64,000 nt of DNA from assembly GCF_964246085.1 (NCBI RefSeq), contig NZ_CAXTPD010000007.1. One strand, 5' to 3'. This DNA is from Brotaphodocola sp003480315 (GTDB taxonomy: Bacteria; Bacillota; Clostridia; Lachnospirales; Lachnospiraceae). The notes below the pieces were generated by a model, which ran no database searches, was not told the origin of the DNA, and saw nothing but the letters and a program-made list of their open reading frames with translations. The position numbers and the translations under genes are program-made. Below, one piece after another: positions 32,850 through 41,984 of the stretch (the first letter of the stretch is position 1; each line of letters opens with the position of its first letter).

Positions 32850-35800
32850 CTACGCGTCCAGCTGGTCCTCGATCAGATTGACGGATACCAGGGTCGATAC
32901 GCCCTTCTCCTGCATGGTGATGCCATACAGACGGTCCGCCGCCACCATAGTGCCGCGTCGGTGGGTTATAACAATAAACTGCGTGTATTTGGTCAGTTTA
33001 TGCAAATATCCTGCATAGCGGTCTACGTTGGAATCATCCAGGGCCGCCTCGATCTCATCCAGCAGACAGAAGGGAGACGGCTTTAAGTTCTGGATCGCAA
33101 ACAGCAGCGAAATGGCTGTCAGCGCCTTCTCTCCTCCGGAAAGCTGCATCATGTTCTGCAGCTTCTTACCCGGCGGCTGGGCAATGATCTGAATGCCCGC
33201 CTCCAGAATGTCTTCCTCCTCCTGCAAAGACAGGGTACCGTGTCCGCCGCCGAAAAGCTCCTTAAATACCCGGTCAAATTCTTTCCGGATCTCCTGGAAT
33301 TTTTCTTCAAACTGACGCCGCATGCCGGTATCCAGTTCTTCAATGATCCCCTGCAGGGTCGCTTCCGCCTCCACCAGGTCATCGTGCTGGGTCTTCATAA
33401 ACTCATAACGCTCTGAAATCTCTTTGTAATCCTCAATCGCATTGACATTGACACTGCCCAGAGCACGGATGGAAGCCTTCAGCTCCTCGATCCGTTTTTT
33501 TACCTCAGCAAGCGAAGCTTCTTCTGTACTGCGAAGCTCCTTTGCCGCGCCAGGAGTCAGCTCGTATTCATTCCACAGATAAGTGATCTGACTTTCCCGC
33601 CGCTCCTCCAGCTTTTCCCGCTGGCCCTGCAGGCGGAACAGATCCTTGTCCAGACGGCCAATACGCCCGGACAAGTCTTCCCGTTTTCCAAAAAAGGACT
33701 TCTGCCGGCCGGATTTTTCTTCTTTCAGGGCCGCCTGAGTCTCAATCTCTGCGGCAATCTTCTGTTTTTCTTCCTCCGCATGCAGGATCAGTTCCTGAAG
33801 ATCTGCGATCTCACGATTCTTTTCGTCTATGGCAGAACCGGAATCGGTACCGTGACTCTTAAGCCCGGCCTGTTCTTCTTTGAGTGTCAGGATCTCCTGC
33901 TCAACGCGACGGATATTTTCTTTCACAAAATCCACCCGCTGCTTTAAGTTTGCTGCTTCCAGGCGGATGGTCTCCAGCACCTTCGCTTTTTCCTCACGGA
34001 TCTTCTTTTGCATTTCCAGCTCACCGGATATGTTCTCCATCAGCGTCTGTTCCTGGTCACTGTCCTTTTTCAGGATATCGCGCTCCAGGGCAAGCTTCTT
34101 TCTGCCTGCCTCGATCTCGCTGATCTGGCTCTCCAGCTGGCTGTTTTCCAGTGCGAGATCCTGGTAGGAATCCCGGATTTCTTCCCGCTTGTCCTCCAGC
34201 TGACTGACGCTCATCTGCCTGGTATTGACCAGCAGGGAAACCTGGTGATGCTCCGCTTTCAGGCTTTCCAGCTCTTCCTTTTTCTGCTGCGCCAGGCCCT
34301 CATTCATGGTCAGCTCCTCCTGCAGACGATCGGAAGCCTTCAATGCCTTCTGGCATGCTGCCTCCAGTTCTTCCAGCTCCCGTTTCCGTCCCAGAAGATT
34401 GCTGGAATTCTTGAAGGCACCACCTGTCATGGAACCGCCGGCGCTTAAGAGCTCACCCTCCAGCGTGACAATCCGCAGGGAATATCTGAATTTTCTTGCC
34501 AGGGCAATGGCATGATCGATGGTATCAGCCACTACCACACGCCCCAGCAGGTATTTCGCAAGGATCTGATACTCATTTTCCACATGGACCAGATCACTGG
34601 CCAGACCGATCACTCCCGGTTCGCTCAGCGCTTCCGGCTTTGAGAACCCGCCGCCCTGGCCGATGCTGGTAAGCGGCAGAAAGGTCACCCTGCCATACCG
34701 GTTCTTCTTTAAATACTCGATAAGCTGCTTGGCCGTCTGCTCCGAATCTGTTACCACATTCTGAATGCTTCCGCCCAGAGCTGTCTCAATGGCAGTCTCA
34801 TACTTTTTCTCAGTAGTGATCAGATCTGCAACGACACCGCGGATGCCATGCACCCGGTCTCGTACTTCCATAACCCGGCGGATACTGCCGCCATAGCCCT
34901 CATAACGCTCTGCGAGGTTTTTTAAAGATTCCAGCCTTGTATATGCCGTACGGTATTCCTGCTGCTTTTCATTTAAGGAGCGGGTCATACGCCGCACCTC
35001 TTCTTCATATTGTGCCAGCTGTCCCTCGCACTCGGTCTGGGCCAGCTCCAGCGCTTCCAGGCGCCCGGCTGCTTCCGCAAGCTTCCGGCGCTCAGCATCC
35101 AGCTGTTCATCCTGCACAGATTCATCACTCTTAAATTTCAGAAGCTTCTGACAGACCTCAGAACGGCGCACCTGCACCTGCTCCAGCATCGCCTCATAGC
35201 GCTGGTCCTGCGCATGGATAGAAGCAGTCTCATTCATGCCATTCATCATTCTGGTTCTGGCATCCTCGATCTGCTGCTCCATGAGCATCAGCTTTTCATC
35301 CAGCGCCATCAGCTCAGCCTGTGCAGTCTCCTGACTGCTCTTGCTGGTGCTTTCTGCCTCAGCAATGCCTGCATTATCTGCCTGATATTGTCGGACCTGC
35401 CCCTGCTTTTCTTCCAGGGCATGCGCAATGGACTCAATGCGGGAGCGGATGTGCTCCGCGTTCATCTTCTCGGTATTGATCTGTTCTTTTAATACATTGA
35501 TCTGGCCTTCCAGATTGCCTTTGAGCATCTCAGCCTGGTTCATCTGATCTCGCTTTTCTGTCAGCTGGCCGTCCAGCTCTGCGACCTCCTGCTCCAATTG
35601 CTCATACGCTTCTTTCAAATGCTCCGATTCCGCATTTGCGTCCTGCAGGTCTCCGGAAACAATGGACTCCCGCCTGCTGATTTCCTGCAGCTGTTTTCCG
35701 TTTTCTTCGGATTCCATTAAAAACAGATTCACATCACAGGCTTTTAGTTCTTCCCGCAAAGCCAGATATTTTTTTGCCGTTTCTGACTGTCTGGCCAGAG

Positions 35801-36410
35801 GTCCTACCTGTTTTTCCAGTTCAGAAAGAATGTCGCTTACGCGGACCAGATTCTGTTTCTCATCTTCCAGCTTTTTCTGGGCAATGGCCTTGCGGCGCTT
35901 GAATTTTACGATTCCGGCTGCCTCATCAAAAAGCTCCCGGCGTTCCTCCGGCTTGCCACTTAAGATCTTGTCAATCTGGCCCTGTCCGATGATGGAATAG
36001 CCCTCCTTACCGATACCGGTATCATAAAACAGCTCACTGATATCTTTTAGGCGGCAGGTACTCCCGTTAATCTTATACTCACTCTCACCGGAGCGGTACA
36101 GACGTCTGGACACGGTCACCTCATCATAATCTATAGAAAGCTGATGGTCGGAATTATCCAGGGTAATGGCCACATAGGCAAAGCCCTGTGGCTTTCGGAT
36201 CTCCGTTCCCGCAAAGATAACATCCTGCATGGATCCGCCTCGCAGCTGCTTTGCGCGCTGCTCACCGAGCACCCAGCGCACCGCGTCGGCAACATTGCTC
36301 TTGCCGCTTCCGTTCGGCCCTACAATACCGGTAATTCCTTTGTGGAACTCAAACAGGATCTTGTTGGCAAAGGATTTGAATCCCTGTATCTCAATGCTCT
36401 TTAAATACAT
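32850..36410 (-). CDS. smc: Chromosome segregation ATPase SMC
   Basis: The 1186-residue condensin subunit. Walker A GPNGSGKSN (about 32-40) is in the N-terminal head. Two long coiled coils (about 165-500 and 670-1010) flank a hinge (about 520-640). The C-terminal head has signature LSGGEKALTAISLLFA and Walker B PFCLLDEIEAALDD. Its start overlaps the end of rnc by 10 bp. ScpA and ScpB, its partners, are not in this window. Confidence 0.98.
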   Translation of the reverse strand: MYLKSIEIQGFKSFANKILFEFHKGITGIVGPNGSGKSNVADAVRWVLGEQRAKQLRGGSMQDVIFAGTEIRKPQGFAYVAITLDNSDHQLSIDYDEVTVSRRLYRSGESEYKINGSTCRLKDISELFYDTGIGKEGYSIIGQGQIDKILSGKPEERRELFDEAAGIVKFKRRKAIAQKKLEDEKQNLVRVSDILSELEKQVGPLARQSETAKKYLALREELKACDVNLFLMESEENGKQLQEISRRESIVSGDLQDANAESEHLKEAYEQLEQEVAELDGQLTEKRDQMNQAEMLKGNLEGQINVLKEQINTEKMNAEHIRSRIESIAHALEEKQGQVRQYQADNAGIAEAESTSKSSQETAQAELMALDEKLMLMEQQIEDARTRMMNGMNETASIHAQDQRYEAMLEQVQVRRSEVCQKLLKFKSDESVQDEQLDAERRKLAEAAGRLEALELAQTECEGQLAQYEEEVRRMTRSLNEKQQEYRTAYTRLESLKNLAERYEGYGGSIRRVMEVRDRVHGIRGVVADLITTEKKYETAIETALGGSIQNVVTDSEQTAKQLIEYLKKNRYGRVTFLPLTSIGQGGGFSKPEALSEPGVIGLASDLVHVENEYQILAKYLLGRVVVADTIDHAIALARKFRYSLRIVTLEGELLSAGGSMTGGAFKNSSNLLGRKRELEELEAACQKALKASDRLQEELTMNEGLAQQKKEELESLKAEHHQVSLLVNTRQMSVSQLEDKREEIRDSYQDLALENSQLESQISEIEAGRKKLALERDILKKDSDQEQTLMENISGELEMQKKIREEKAKVLETIRLEAANLKQRVDFVKENIRRVEQEILTLKEEQAGLKSHGTDSGSAIDEKNREIADLQELILHAEEEKQKIAAEIETQAALKEEKSGRQKSFFGKREDLSGRIGRLDKDLFRLQGQREKLEERRESQITYLWNEYELTPGAAKELRSTEEASLAEVKKRIEELKASIRALGSVNVNAIEDYKEISERYEFMKTQHDDLVEAEATLQGIIEELDTGMRRQFEEKFQEIRKEFDRVFKELFGGGHGTLSLQEEEDILEAGIQIIAQPPGKKLQNMMQLSGGEKALTAISLLFAIQNLKPSPFCLLDEIEAALDDSNVDRYAGYLHKLTKYTQFIVITHRRGTMVAADRLYGITMQEKGVSTLVSVNLIEDQLDA

Positions 36411-37096
36411 TCTTTCCCTCTCAGTTTCAAAATGCCATGGTAAGCGGCCACAGCCTCCGCTGCCTTCTTGGTTCCGCCGGTTCCGCGTCCCAGCTCCTCG
36501 CCGCCGGACAGTGCGCGTACTTCAAAAACCTTATGATGATCCGGCCCCTCTTCCCGCAGGATCTCATACTCCAGATGTGCGCCTGCAGTAGCCTGGATCA
36601 TTTCCTGCAGAATAGTCTTGCTATCGTAAAAGAGCTGCTTGTGCTCAATATCATTCAGGATAAACCGGTGAATGAACTCTTTTGCATTAGCAAAACCACC
36701 ATCCAGATAGATAGAACCGATCAGGGCCTCCATAGCATCGGAAACCACGGAATTACGCTCTCTTCCGCCGGTGGCCTCCTCGCCCTTTCCCAAAAGCAGA
36801 TAGCTGCCCAGCTCCAGATCGGCTGCACAGTAAGCCAGGGTCGGCTCGCACACCAGGCTGGCACGGATCTTGGAGAGCTCTCCCTCCGGCTTCTCCGGGT
36901 ACTTGTGATACAGGAAATCACTGGAAACCACTTCCAGAACGGCATCACCCAAAAACTCCAGACGTTCGTTGCAGACTGCCTTGTCCTTCTTATGTTCATT
37001 GGCATAGGAGCTGTGGGTCAGGGCGCGGTGGAACAGATTTTTGTCCCGAAAGGTATAGCCGCACCGGCGCTCCAGCTCGTTTAAATCACGATTCAT
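36401..37096 (-). CDS. rnc: Ribonuclease III
   Basis: Double-strand RNA endonuclease. The signature ERLEFLGDAVLE (44-55) carries the catalytic Glu/Asp, with a second acidic pair near SDAMEALIGSIYLD. A C-terminal dsRNA-binding domain (about 155-228) has GTGGTKKAAEAVAA. 231 residues. The leader upstream contains three hairpins (37155-37253) that could be its own substrates, as known for E. coli rnc. Confidence 0.97.
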   Translation of the reverse strand: MNRDLNELERRCGYTFRDKNLFHRALTHSSYANEHKKDKAVCNERLEFLGDAVLEVVSSDFLYHKYPEKPEGELSKIRASLVCEPTLAYCAADLELGSYLLLGKGEEATGGRERNSVVSDAMEALIGSIYLDGGFANAKEFIHRFILNDIEHKQLFYDSKTILQEMIQATAGAHLEYEILREEGPDHHKVFEVRALSGGEELGRGTGGTKKAAEAVAAYHGILKLRGKECI

Positions 37097-37154
37097 ATAC
37101 GTTAAACTCCTTATCGTTCTTCATTGGCATGCATTCAGCCACACACATATTATG

Positions 37155-37253
37155 GAAAGGGGCGCGCAAGGAATGCACAGCCCCTTTCTTGATTTCTTTG
37201 TGACTGTTCAGCAGTTTCACAGTCACATTCCTTTCATACTGTTTTCAGACAGT
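37155..37253. other. Three consecutive hairpins between acpP and rnc
   Basis: Perfect arms pair at 37155-37163/37180-37188 (9 bp), 37200-37207/37219-37226 (8 bp) and 37238-37241/37250-37253 (4 bp). None has a T tract on the minus strand. They occupy most of the 168-bp acpP-rnc gap and would be in the polycistronic RNA. Confidence 0.6.
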
Positions 37254-37264
37254 CGTTTTCCGCT

Positions 37265-37495
37265 TTAGTTCAGCGCGTTCTTGATCTGCTCAATCGCGTC
37301 GGAAACGCTGACGATCTGCTCAGCAACCTCTGTCGGGATCTCGATATCAAACTCTTCCTCAATACCCATAATGATCTGGAAGATATCCAGGGAATCTGCG
37401 CCAAGATCTTCTACGAAGGTAGTCTCCATGGTAATCTCATCCGGCTCAATGTTTAATACCTCTGCGATAATGTTCTGTAACTTCTCAAATTCCAT
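37265..37495 (-). CDS. acpP: Acyl carrier protein
   Basis: A 76-residue acidic carrier. The phosphopantetheine Ser35 is in LGADSLDIFQ. It feeds acyl chains to fatty acid synthesis and to PlsX, encoded just upstream. The IEEEFDIEIPTE segment is typical. It lies between plsX and rnc. Confidence 0.96.
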   Translation of the reverse strand: MEFEKLQNIIAEVLNIEPDEITMETTFVEDLGADSLDIFQIIMGIEEEFDIEIPTEVAEQIVSVSDAIEQIKNALN

Positions 37496-37555
37496 AATTT
37501 CCTCTCCTAACTTTTCTTTCTTATTTTGTAACTGCCCGAAGCCCGGACCGTTTAC

Positions 37556-38569
37556 TTACTGAATTTCCTGTGCCTGGCTGTCCAGACATTCTTTAATCTT
37601 TTCGTTGATCTTCTGTTCTTTGAAGGTCACACACTGAATGATGGAATTGCAGACCTCAGTAGACTTGGAATTTCCGTGAGTCTTAACCACCAAACCTTTC
37701 AGTCCCAGCATCGGTGCTCCGCCGTACTGGCTGGCATCGAATGCCTTTAAGGTCTCCTTCAGAGCCGGTTTTACAAGCAGAGCTCCGATCTTACTGCGCA
37801 GGGAGCTCATCATGCCCTTCTTTACCATGGAGATCAGTGCTGCGCCGGTTCCCTCGTAAAGCTTTAAGATGACATTGCCCGTAAAAGCCTCGCAGACGAT
37901 GACATCGGCTCCGCCGTGTGGAATCTCTCTTGCCTCAATGCTTCCGGTAAAGTTAATGTCCGTACACTGTTTTAAGAGCGGGAAGGTTTCTTTGACCAGG
38001 GCATTGCCCTTTTCCTCCTCGGCACCGATGTTCACGATTCCAACTCTCGGATTCTTAATTCCTACTACATGTTCCATATAGATAGAACCCATGCGCGCGA
38101 ACTGAACCAGATGAGATGGACGGGAGTCTACATTGGCACCACAGTCAAGAAGCAGGGACACGCCCTTTTCTGTCGGGATCAGCGCGCCAAACGGCGGCCG
38201 CTCCACACCCTTGATGCGTCCCACCAGCACCTGTCCGCCTACGAGAATTGCTCCGGAACTGCCCGCTGATACAAACGCATCTGCCTCACCATTCCTTACC
38301 AGGTTCATTCCCACCACGATGGAGGAATCCTTTTTTTTGCGGATCGCATTCACCGGCGGCTCTTCCGTCTCAATCACCTCGGAAGCCTGCACCAGTGTGA
38401 TCTGCTCTTTCGGATATGTGTGGGAGGCAAGCTCTTTTTTCACTGCCTCTTCCTGACCGACTAACAGAACATGGATGTCACTCCGCTTATTTACAGCCTG
38501 AACGGCCCCCTTTACTATCTCGCCCGGAGCGTTGTCACCGCCCATTGCGTCAACAGCTACATTAATCAT
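37556..38569 (-). CDS. plsX: Phosphate acyltransferase PlsX
   Basis: Makes acyl-phosphate from acyl-ACP for PlsY. The 337-residue protein begins INVAVDAMGGDNAPGEIVKG and contains EPPVNAIRKKKDSS, DCGANVDSRPSHLVQFA and CEAFTGNVILKLYEG, all family landmarks. It is adjacent to acpP, its substrate carrier. A promoter (38615-38643) lies upstream after the rpmF terminator. Confidence 0.96.
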   Translation of the reverse strand: MINVAVDAMGGDNAPGEIVKGAVQAVNKRSDIHVLLVGQEEAVKKELASHTYPKEQITLVQASEVIETEEPPVNAIRKKKDSSIVVGMNLVRNGEADAFVSAGSSGAILVGGQVLVGRIKGVERPPFGALIPTEKGVSLLLDCGANVDSRPSHLVQFARMGSIYMEHVVGIKNPRVGIVNIGAEEEKGNALVKETFPLLKQCTDINFTGSIEAREIPHGGADVIVCEAFTGNVILKLYEGTGAALISMVKKGMMSSLRSKIGALLVKPALKETLKAFDASQYGGAPMLGLKGLVVKTHGNSKSTEVCNSIIQCVTFKEQKINEKIKECLDSQAQEIQ

Positions 38570-38614
38570 AGAGTCTCCTTTTCGGCCTGTGCCGTAAAAT
38601 TGATTTCGTAATTA

Positions 38615-38643
38615 AATATACTAGATTCCATACTATAAATCAA
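38615..38643 (-). promoter_or_regulatory. Likely promoter of plsX-acpP
   Basis: TTGATT (38638-38643), a 17-bp spacer and TATATT (38615-38620) on the minus strand, in an A/T-rich gap after the rpmF terminator. No convincing FapR operator was seen. Confidence 0.5.
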
Positions 38644-38703
38644 TATAATTTTTGCCTTCATAACCATATCAAAGCAGTTCTAGGATACAACTGCCTTTAA
38701 AAA

Positions 38704-38738
38704 CGAAAAAAGGACTGAACAGATACTGTTCAATCCTT
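38704..38738 (-). terminator. Intrinsic terminator after rpmF
   Basis: A 13-bp stem with one mismatch (arms AAGGATTGAACAG and CTGTTCAGTCCTT on the minus strand) and a 3-nt loop is followed by six T. Confidence 0.85.
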
Positions 38739-38757
38739 GATTCTAAGCCATTTCTAA

Positions 38758-38940
38758 TTAGTCCTCAACAGAAACGATCTCTTTCTTGTTGTAAGAACCA
38801 CAAGCCTTGCAGACTCTGTGAGGCATCATCAGAGCGCCGCACTTGCTGCACTTTACTAAATTCATAGCGCTCATTTTCCAGTTAGCTCTACGTTTGTCAC
38901 GTCTTGCTTTGGAAGATTTATTCTTTGGGCAGATAGACAT
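38758..38940 (-). CDS. rpmF: 50S ribosomal protein L32
   Basis: The 60-residue protein has a basic N-terminus (PKNKSSKARRDKRRANW) and a complete zinc ribbon: Cys31, Cys34, Cys44 and Cys47. This is the Cys-plus (zinc-binding) form. It follows yceD by 3 bp, with GGAGG before the ATG. Confidence 0.97.
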   Translation of the reverse strand: MSICPKNKSSKARRDKRRANWKMSAMNLVKCSKCGALMMPHRVCKACGSYNKKEIVSVED

Positions 38941-38943
38941 GGT

Positions 38944-39471
38944 TTACACCTCCTTAAACTTTTGAAATAAATCCTGGATTACTGACATTCTTGGGTCAGG
39001 CGAACTCCGGTCACAGGAACATTCCGTGTGATTAAGGTTCGCACCACATCTATTGCAAATTCCTTTGCAGTCTTCCCTGCATAACACCTTCATAGGCAGA
39101 TTAAGCAATAGCTCGTTACTGAGCAACCGGTCTACATCCAGATTATAGCCGCTTACATAGGGCTGTTCATCGAGATCTTCTGTACGCTCGCTTTCGGTCT
39201 TTGACATGTCCAGCTCTTCGTCGAATTCCAGTTTAAAAGGAATATCAACAGGCTCTAAACATCTGTCACATGGCATCTGCAGGGTTACCTCTGCACTGCC
39301 GGTGAGAAGAAGCTTTTTGTCCCCAAGATTACGGACATGCAGCTGTACCGGACTGCGTGATACGATGTCATATGCATCCTTGCTGGTGCAAAGCTGGTTC
39401 ATATCGATACCGCACGTATAGTCTTTCTCTTTTCCGTCTACGGAAAACAGCTCTGTCAAATTAATAAGCAT
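38944..39471 (-). CDS. yceD: YceD family (DUF177) protein
   Basis: The 175-residue protein is conserved next to rpmF in many bacteria. It has LQMPCDRCLEPVD in the middle and a Cys-rich tail (CREDCKGICNRCGANLNHTECSC) that probably binds zinc. It is implicated in 23S rRNA accumulation in plants and bacteria; the mechanism is not settled. Its promoter carries a 28-bp palindrome over the -10 box. Confidence 0.9.
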   Translation of the reverse strand: MLINLTELFSVDGKEKDYTCGIDMNQLCTSKDAYDIVSRSPVQLHVRNLGDKKLLLTGSAEVTLQMPCDRCLEPVDIPFKLEFDEELDMSKTESERTEDLDEQPYVSGYNLDVDRLLSNELLLNLPMKVLCREDCKGICNRCGANLNHTECSCDRSSPDPRMSVIQDLFQKFKEV

Positions 39472-39486
39472 ATCAGTCTCCTAATA

Positions 39487-39514
39487 CGCACCTGTGTAAT
39501 TATACACAGGTGCG
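39487..39514. promoter_or_regulatory. 28-bp perfect palindrome overlapping the yceD -10 box (candidate operator)
   Basis: Perfect 12-bp arms with a TAAT centre. The -10 hexamer (39499-39504) is inside the palindrome, and the expected transcription start lies in its downstream arm. No T tract follows, so it is not a normal terminator for ackA. It looks like a repressor site. The regulator is unknown. Confidence 0.6.
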
Positions 39515-39527
39515 CCGGCTTTGTCAA
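39499..39527 (-). promoter_or_regulatory. Consensus promoter of yceD-rpmF
   Basis: TTGACA (39522-39527), a 17-bp spacer and TATAAT (39499-39504) on the minus strand; a full consensus match. Confidence 0.88.
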
Positions 39528-39564
39528 CAACTATTTTATTTTTTCCGAAATTGATTGAGAGGAA

Positions 39565-40764
39565 TTAAGCCTCAACCAGTCTCTTGGTCTCTCTTGCGAT
39601 TGCAAGCTCCTCGTTAGTCGGGATCAGCATTACTTTGACTTTGGAATCTGCTGCGGAAATAACAGCGTTCTTTCCTCTTACATCGTTAGCCTGGTCGTCG
39701 ATCTTCACGCCAAGGTAGCCTAAGTACTCACAGATAGCCTTTCTGCCTGCCTTGTCGTTCTCACCAACACCAGCGGTAAATGCGATCGCATCTACGCCGT
39801 TCATAGCTGCGGTGTAAGCGCCGATGTATTTTGCTACACGGTAGATGAAAGCATCCAGAGCTACTGCTGCTAAGTGGTTGCCCTCTTTCTTAGCTGCCTC
39901 GATATCACGGAAGTCGCTGGAAACGCCGCCGCTCATGCCGAGTACACCGGATTTCTTGTTGAGGATGTTTAATACCTCGTTGACGTCCTTACCCTCTTTG
40001 TTGCAGATGAACTGAACAACAGCCGGATCGATATCACCACTTCTGGTACCCATGATCAGACCCTCAAGAGGAGTCAGGCCCATGCTGGTATCTACGCACT
40101 TGCCGCCGATGGAAGCAGATACGCTTGCGCCGTTGCCTAAGTGGCAGACGATAACCTTTGCGTTCTTCGGATCCAGTCCGCCGAACTTGATAGCCTCGCC
40201 GGATACGAACATATGGCTGGTGCCATGGAAGCCGTAACGACGGATGCTGTATTTCTCATAATACTCGTGCGGGATTGCGTACAGATAAGCCTTCTCCGGC
40301 ATAGCCATACCGAAACCGGTATCCCATACTGCTACGTTTGGCTTGCCCGGCATAGCTGCCTCAGCTGCCTCGATACCCATTAAGTTAGCCGGGTTATGCA
40401 GCGGTCCAAGATCGAAGCACTCGCGGATTACTTTCTTAACGTCATCGTTTACAACGATGGACTCGCTGTACTTGGTACCAGCGTGCAGAACGCGATGACC
40501 GATTGCTGCGATCTCATCGGTGCTCTTGATCACGCCGTGCTCAGCATCCTGAAGAGCATCCATAACCATCTCGATTGCTACGGTGTGGGTCGGCATGTCT
40601 TTCTCTACGACATATTTGTCCTTGCCAGCCGGCTGATGGGTCAGTTTGGAACCCTCGATACCAATTCTCTCGCACAGACCCTTTGCGATTACGCTCTCAT
40701 CGGTCATGTCGATCAGCTGATATTTTAAGGAAGAGCTTCCGCAGTTGATAACTAAAATCTTCAT
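39565..40764 (-). CDS. ackA: Acetate kinase
   Basis: Converts acetyl phosphate plus ADP to acetate plus ATP. The 399-residue protein contains LVINCGSSSLKYQLID (3-18), RRYGFHGTSHMFV (His and Arg of the active site), CHLGNGASVSA and FTAGVGEND. It forms an operon with pta, 33 bp upstream. AGGAG precedes the ATG. This is the main ATP-yielding acetate route in fermentative clostridia. Confidence 0.98.
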   Translation of the reverse strand: MKILVINCGSSSLKYQLIDMTDESVIAKGLCERIGIEGSKLTHQPAGKDKYVVEKDMPTHTVAIEMVMDALQDAEHGVIKSTDEIAAIGHRVLHAGTKYSESIVVNDDVKKVIRECFDLGPLHNPANLMGIEAAEAAMPGKPNVAVWDTGFGMAMPEKAYLYAIPHEYYEKYSIRRYGFHGTSHMFVSGEAIKFGGLDPKNAKVIVCHLGNGASVSASIGGKCVDTSMGLTPLEGLIMGTRSGDIDPAVVQFICNKEGKDVNEVLNILNKKSGVLGMSGGVSSDFRDIEAAKKEGNHLAAVALDAFIYRVAKYIGAYTAAMNGVDAIAFTAGVGENDKAGRKAICEYLGYLGVKIDDQANDVRGKNAVISAADSKVKVMLIPTNEELAIARETKRLVEA

Positions 40765-40797
40765 AATGTGATATTCTCCTATAATAACTTAACTAAA

Positions 40798-41793
40798 TTA
40801 CTGATTCTGGCACTGTACAGCAGTGATCGCAACAACACCTACGATATCCTCAGCAGAGCAGCCTCTGGACAGATCGTTAACCGGCTTTGCGATACCCTGG
40901 CACATCGGGCCATAAGCCTCTGCCTTGCCAAGTCTCTGAACCAGCTTGTAGCCGATGTTTCCTGCATCCAGATCCGGGAATACCAGAACGTTTGCATGAC
41001 CTGCAACCTTGCTGTCCGGAGCCTTGGAAGCGCCAACTTCCGGAACGATTGCTGCGTCAAGCTGAAGCTCACCGTCCAGTGCAAGCTCCGGAGCCATCTC
41101 CTTAGCCAGCTTGGTAGCCTCAACGACTTTGTCAACATCTGCATGCTTTGCAGAGCCCTTGGAAGAATGGGACAGCATAGCAACCTTCGGCTCCTCGCCG
41201 GTCAGCATCTTGAAGCTCTCTGCAGAAGATACTGCGATTGCAGCCAGCTCTTCCGGATTCGGATTCTGGTTCAGGCCGCAGTCTGCGAATACGAAGGTAC
41301 CATTGCTGCCAAGATCGCAGTCCGGAACTTCCATTAAGAAGAATGCGGATACCAGCTTGGTGCCCGGTTTGGTCTTGATCACCTGCAGACACGGACGAAG
41401 AGTGTTTGCGGTAGAATGGCATGCGCCGGAAACCATACCGTCAGCATCGCCGTTCTTGATCATAAGGCAGCCATAGTAAGCGTAGTCGCTTAAGATGGTC
41501 TCTTTTGCTTTCTCAGGAGTCATGCCTTTGGACTTTCTCAGCTCAACGAACAGGTCGATATACTCCTGTGTTTTCTCGTAAGTCTGCGGATTGATGATCG
41601 TAGCACCGGATACATCCAGTCCCTCACTGTGAGCGCCGATATCTTCCGGAGTACCGATGATAACAAGATTTGCAAGGTCCTCTTTCAGAATTTTCTCTGC
41701 AGCGACCCAGGTTCTGCGGTCCATGGACTCAGGCAGTACGATTGTTTTTTTATCTGCCTTTGCTTTGGCTTTGATTACATCAATAAATCCCAT
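40798..41793 (-). CDS. pta: Phosphate acetyltransferase
   Basis: Exchanges CoA for phosphate on acetyl-CoA. This is the short form (331 residues) without the DRTGG domain: MGFIDVIKAKAKADKK at the start, then MVSGACHSTANTLRPCLQ, ALLSHSSKGSAKH and the C-terminal NVLVFPDLDAGNIGYKLVQRLG. The frame opens at 41964, but ATG 41793 has GAAAGGGG upstream and a promoter between the two points. It is followed by ackA. Confidence 0.97.
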   Translation of the reverse strand: MGFIDVIKAKAKADKKTIVLPESMDRRTWVAAEKILKEDLANLVIIGTPEDIGAHSEGLDVSGATIINPQTYEKTQEYIDLFVELRKSKGMTPEKAKETILSDYAYYGCLMIKNGDADGMVSGACHSTANTLRPCLQVIKTKPGTKLVSAFFLMEVPDCDLGSNGTFVFADCGLNQNPNPEELAAIAVSSAESFKMLTGEEPKVAMLSHSSKGSAKHADVDKVVEATKLAKEMAPELALDGELQLDAAIVPEVGASKAPDSKVAGHANVLVFPDLDAGNIGYKLVQRLGKAEAYGPMCQGIAKPVNDLSRGCSAEDIVGVVAITAVQCQNQ

Positions 41794-41830
41794 AATAATA
41801 CCCCTTTCATGATTTAATGCATATAGCCTT

Positions 41831-41860
41831 ATTATATACAGACTAAAAAGCAAAAGACAA
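41831..41860 (-). promoter_or_regulatory. Likely promoter of pta-ackA
   Basis: A perfect TATAAT (41831-41836) with TTGTCT (41855-41860) 18 bp upstream on the minus strand. Confidence 0.55.
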
Positions 41861-41914
41861 GCTGTATTTTGTATTTTTTTGCACTTTTTGTAAAACAAGC
41901 ATTTCCCATAACGC

Positions 41915-41967
41915 AAAAGAGGTGTGGATCCGGAAATCGCAAACAGCGCATTTCCTGACCACACCTC
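41915..41967 (-). terminator. Terminator of the dhaL-containing operon
   Basis: A long hairpin with 9-bp outer arms (41919-41927 and 41959-41967), a second paired block inside (TCAGGAAAT with ATTTCCGGA on the minus strand) and a TTTT tail. It lies 18 bp past the dhaL stop and closes the accessory cluster. Confidence 0.82.
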
Positions 41968-41984
41968 AGTTATCCCTGCGTCTC

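Noticed and set aside
41794..41964. N-terminal extension of Pta
   Set aside because: It includes the promoter at 41831-41860 and low-complexity hydrophobic codons; GAAAGGGG marks ATG 41793.
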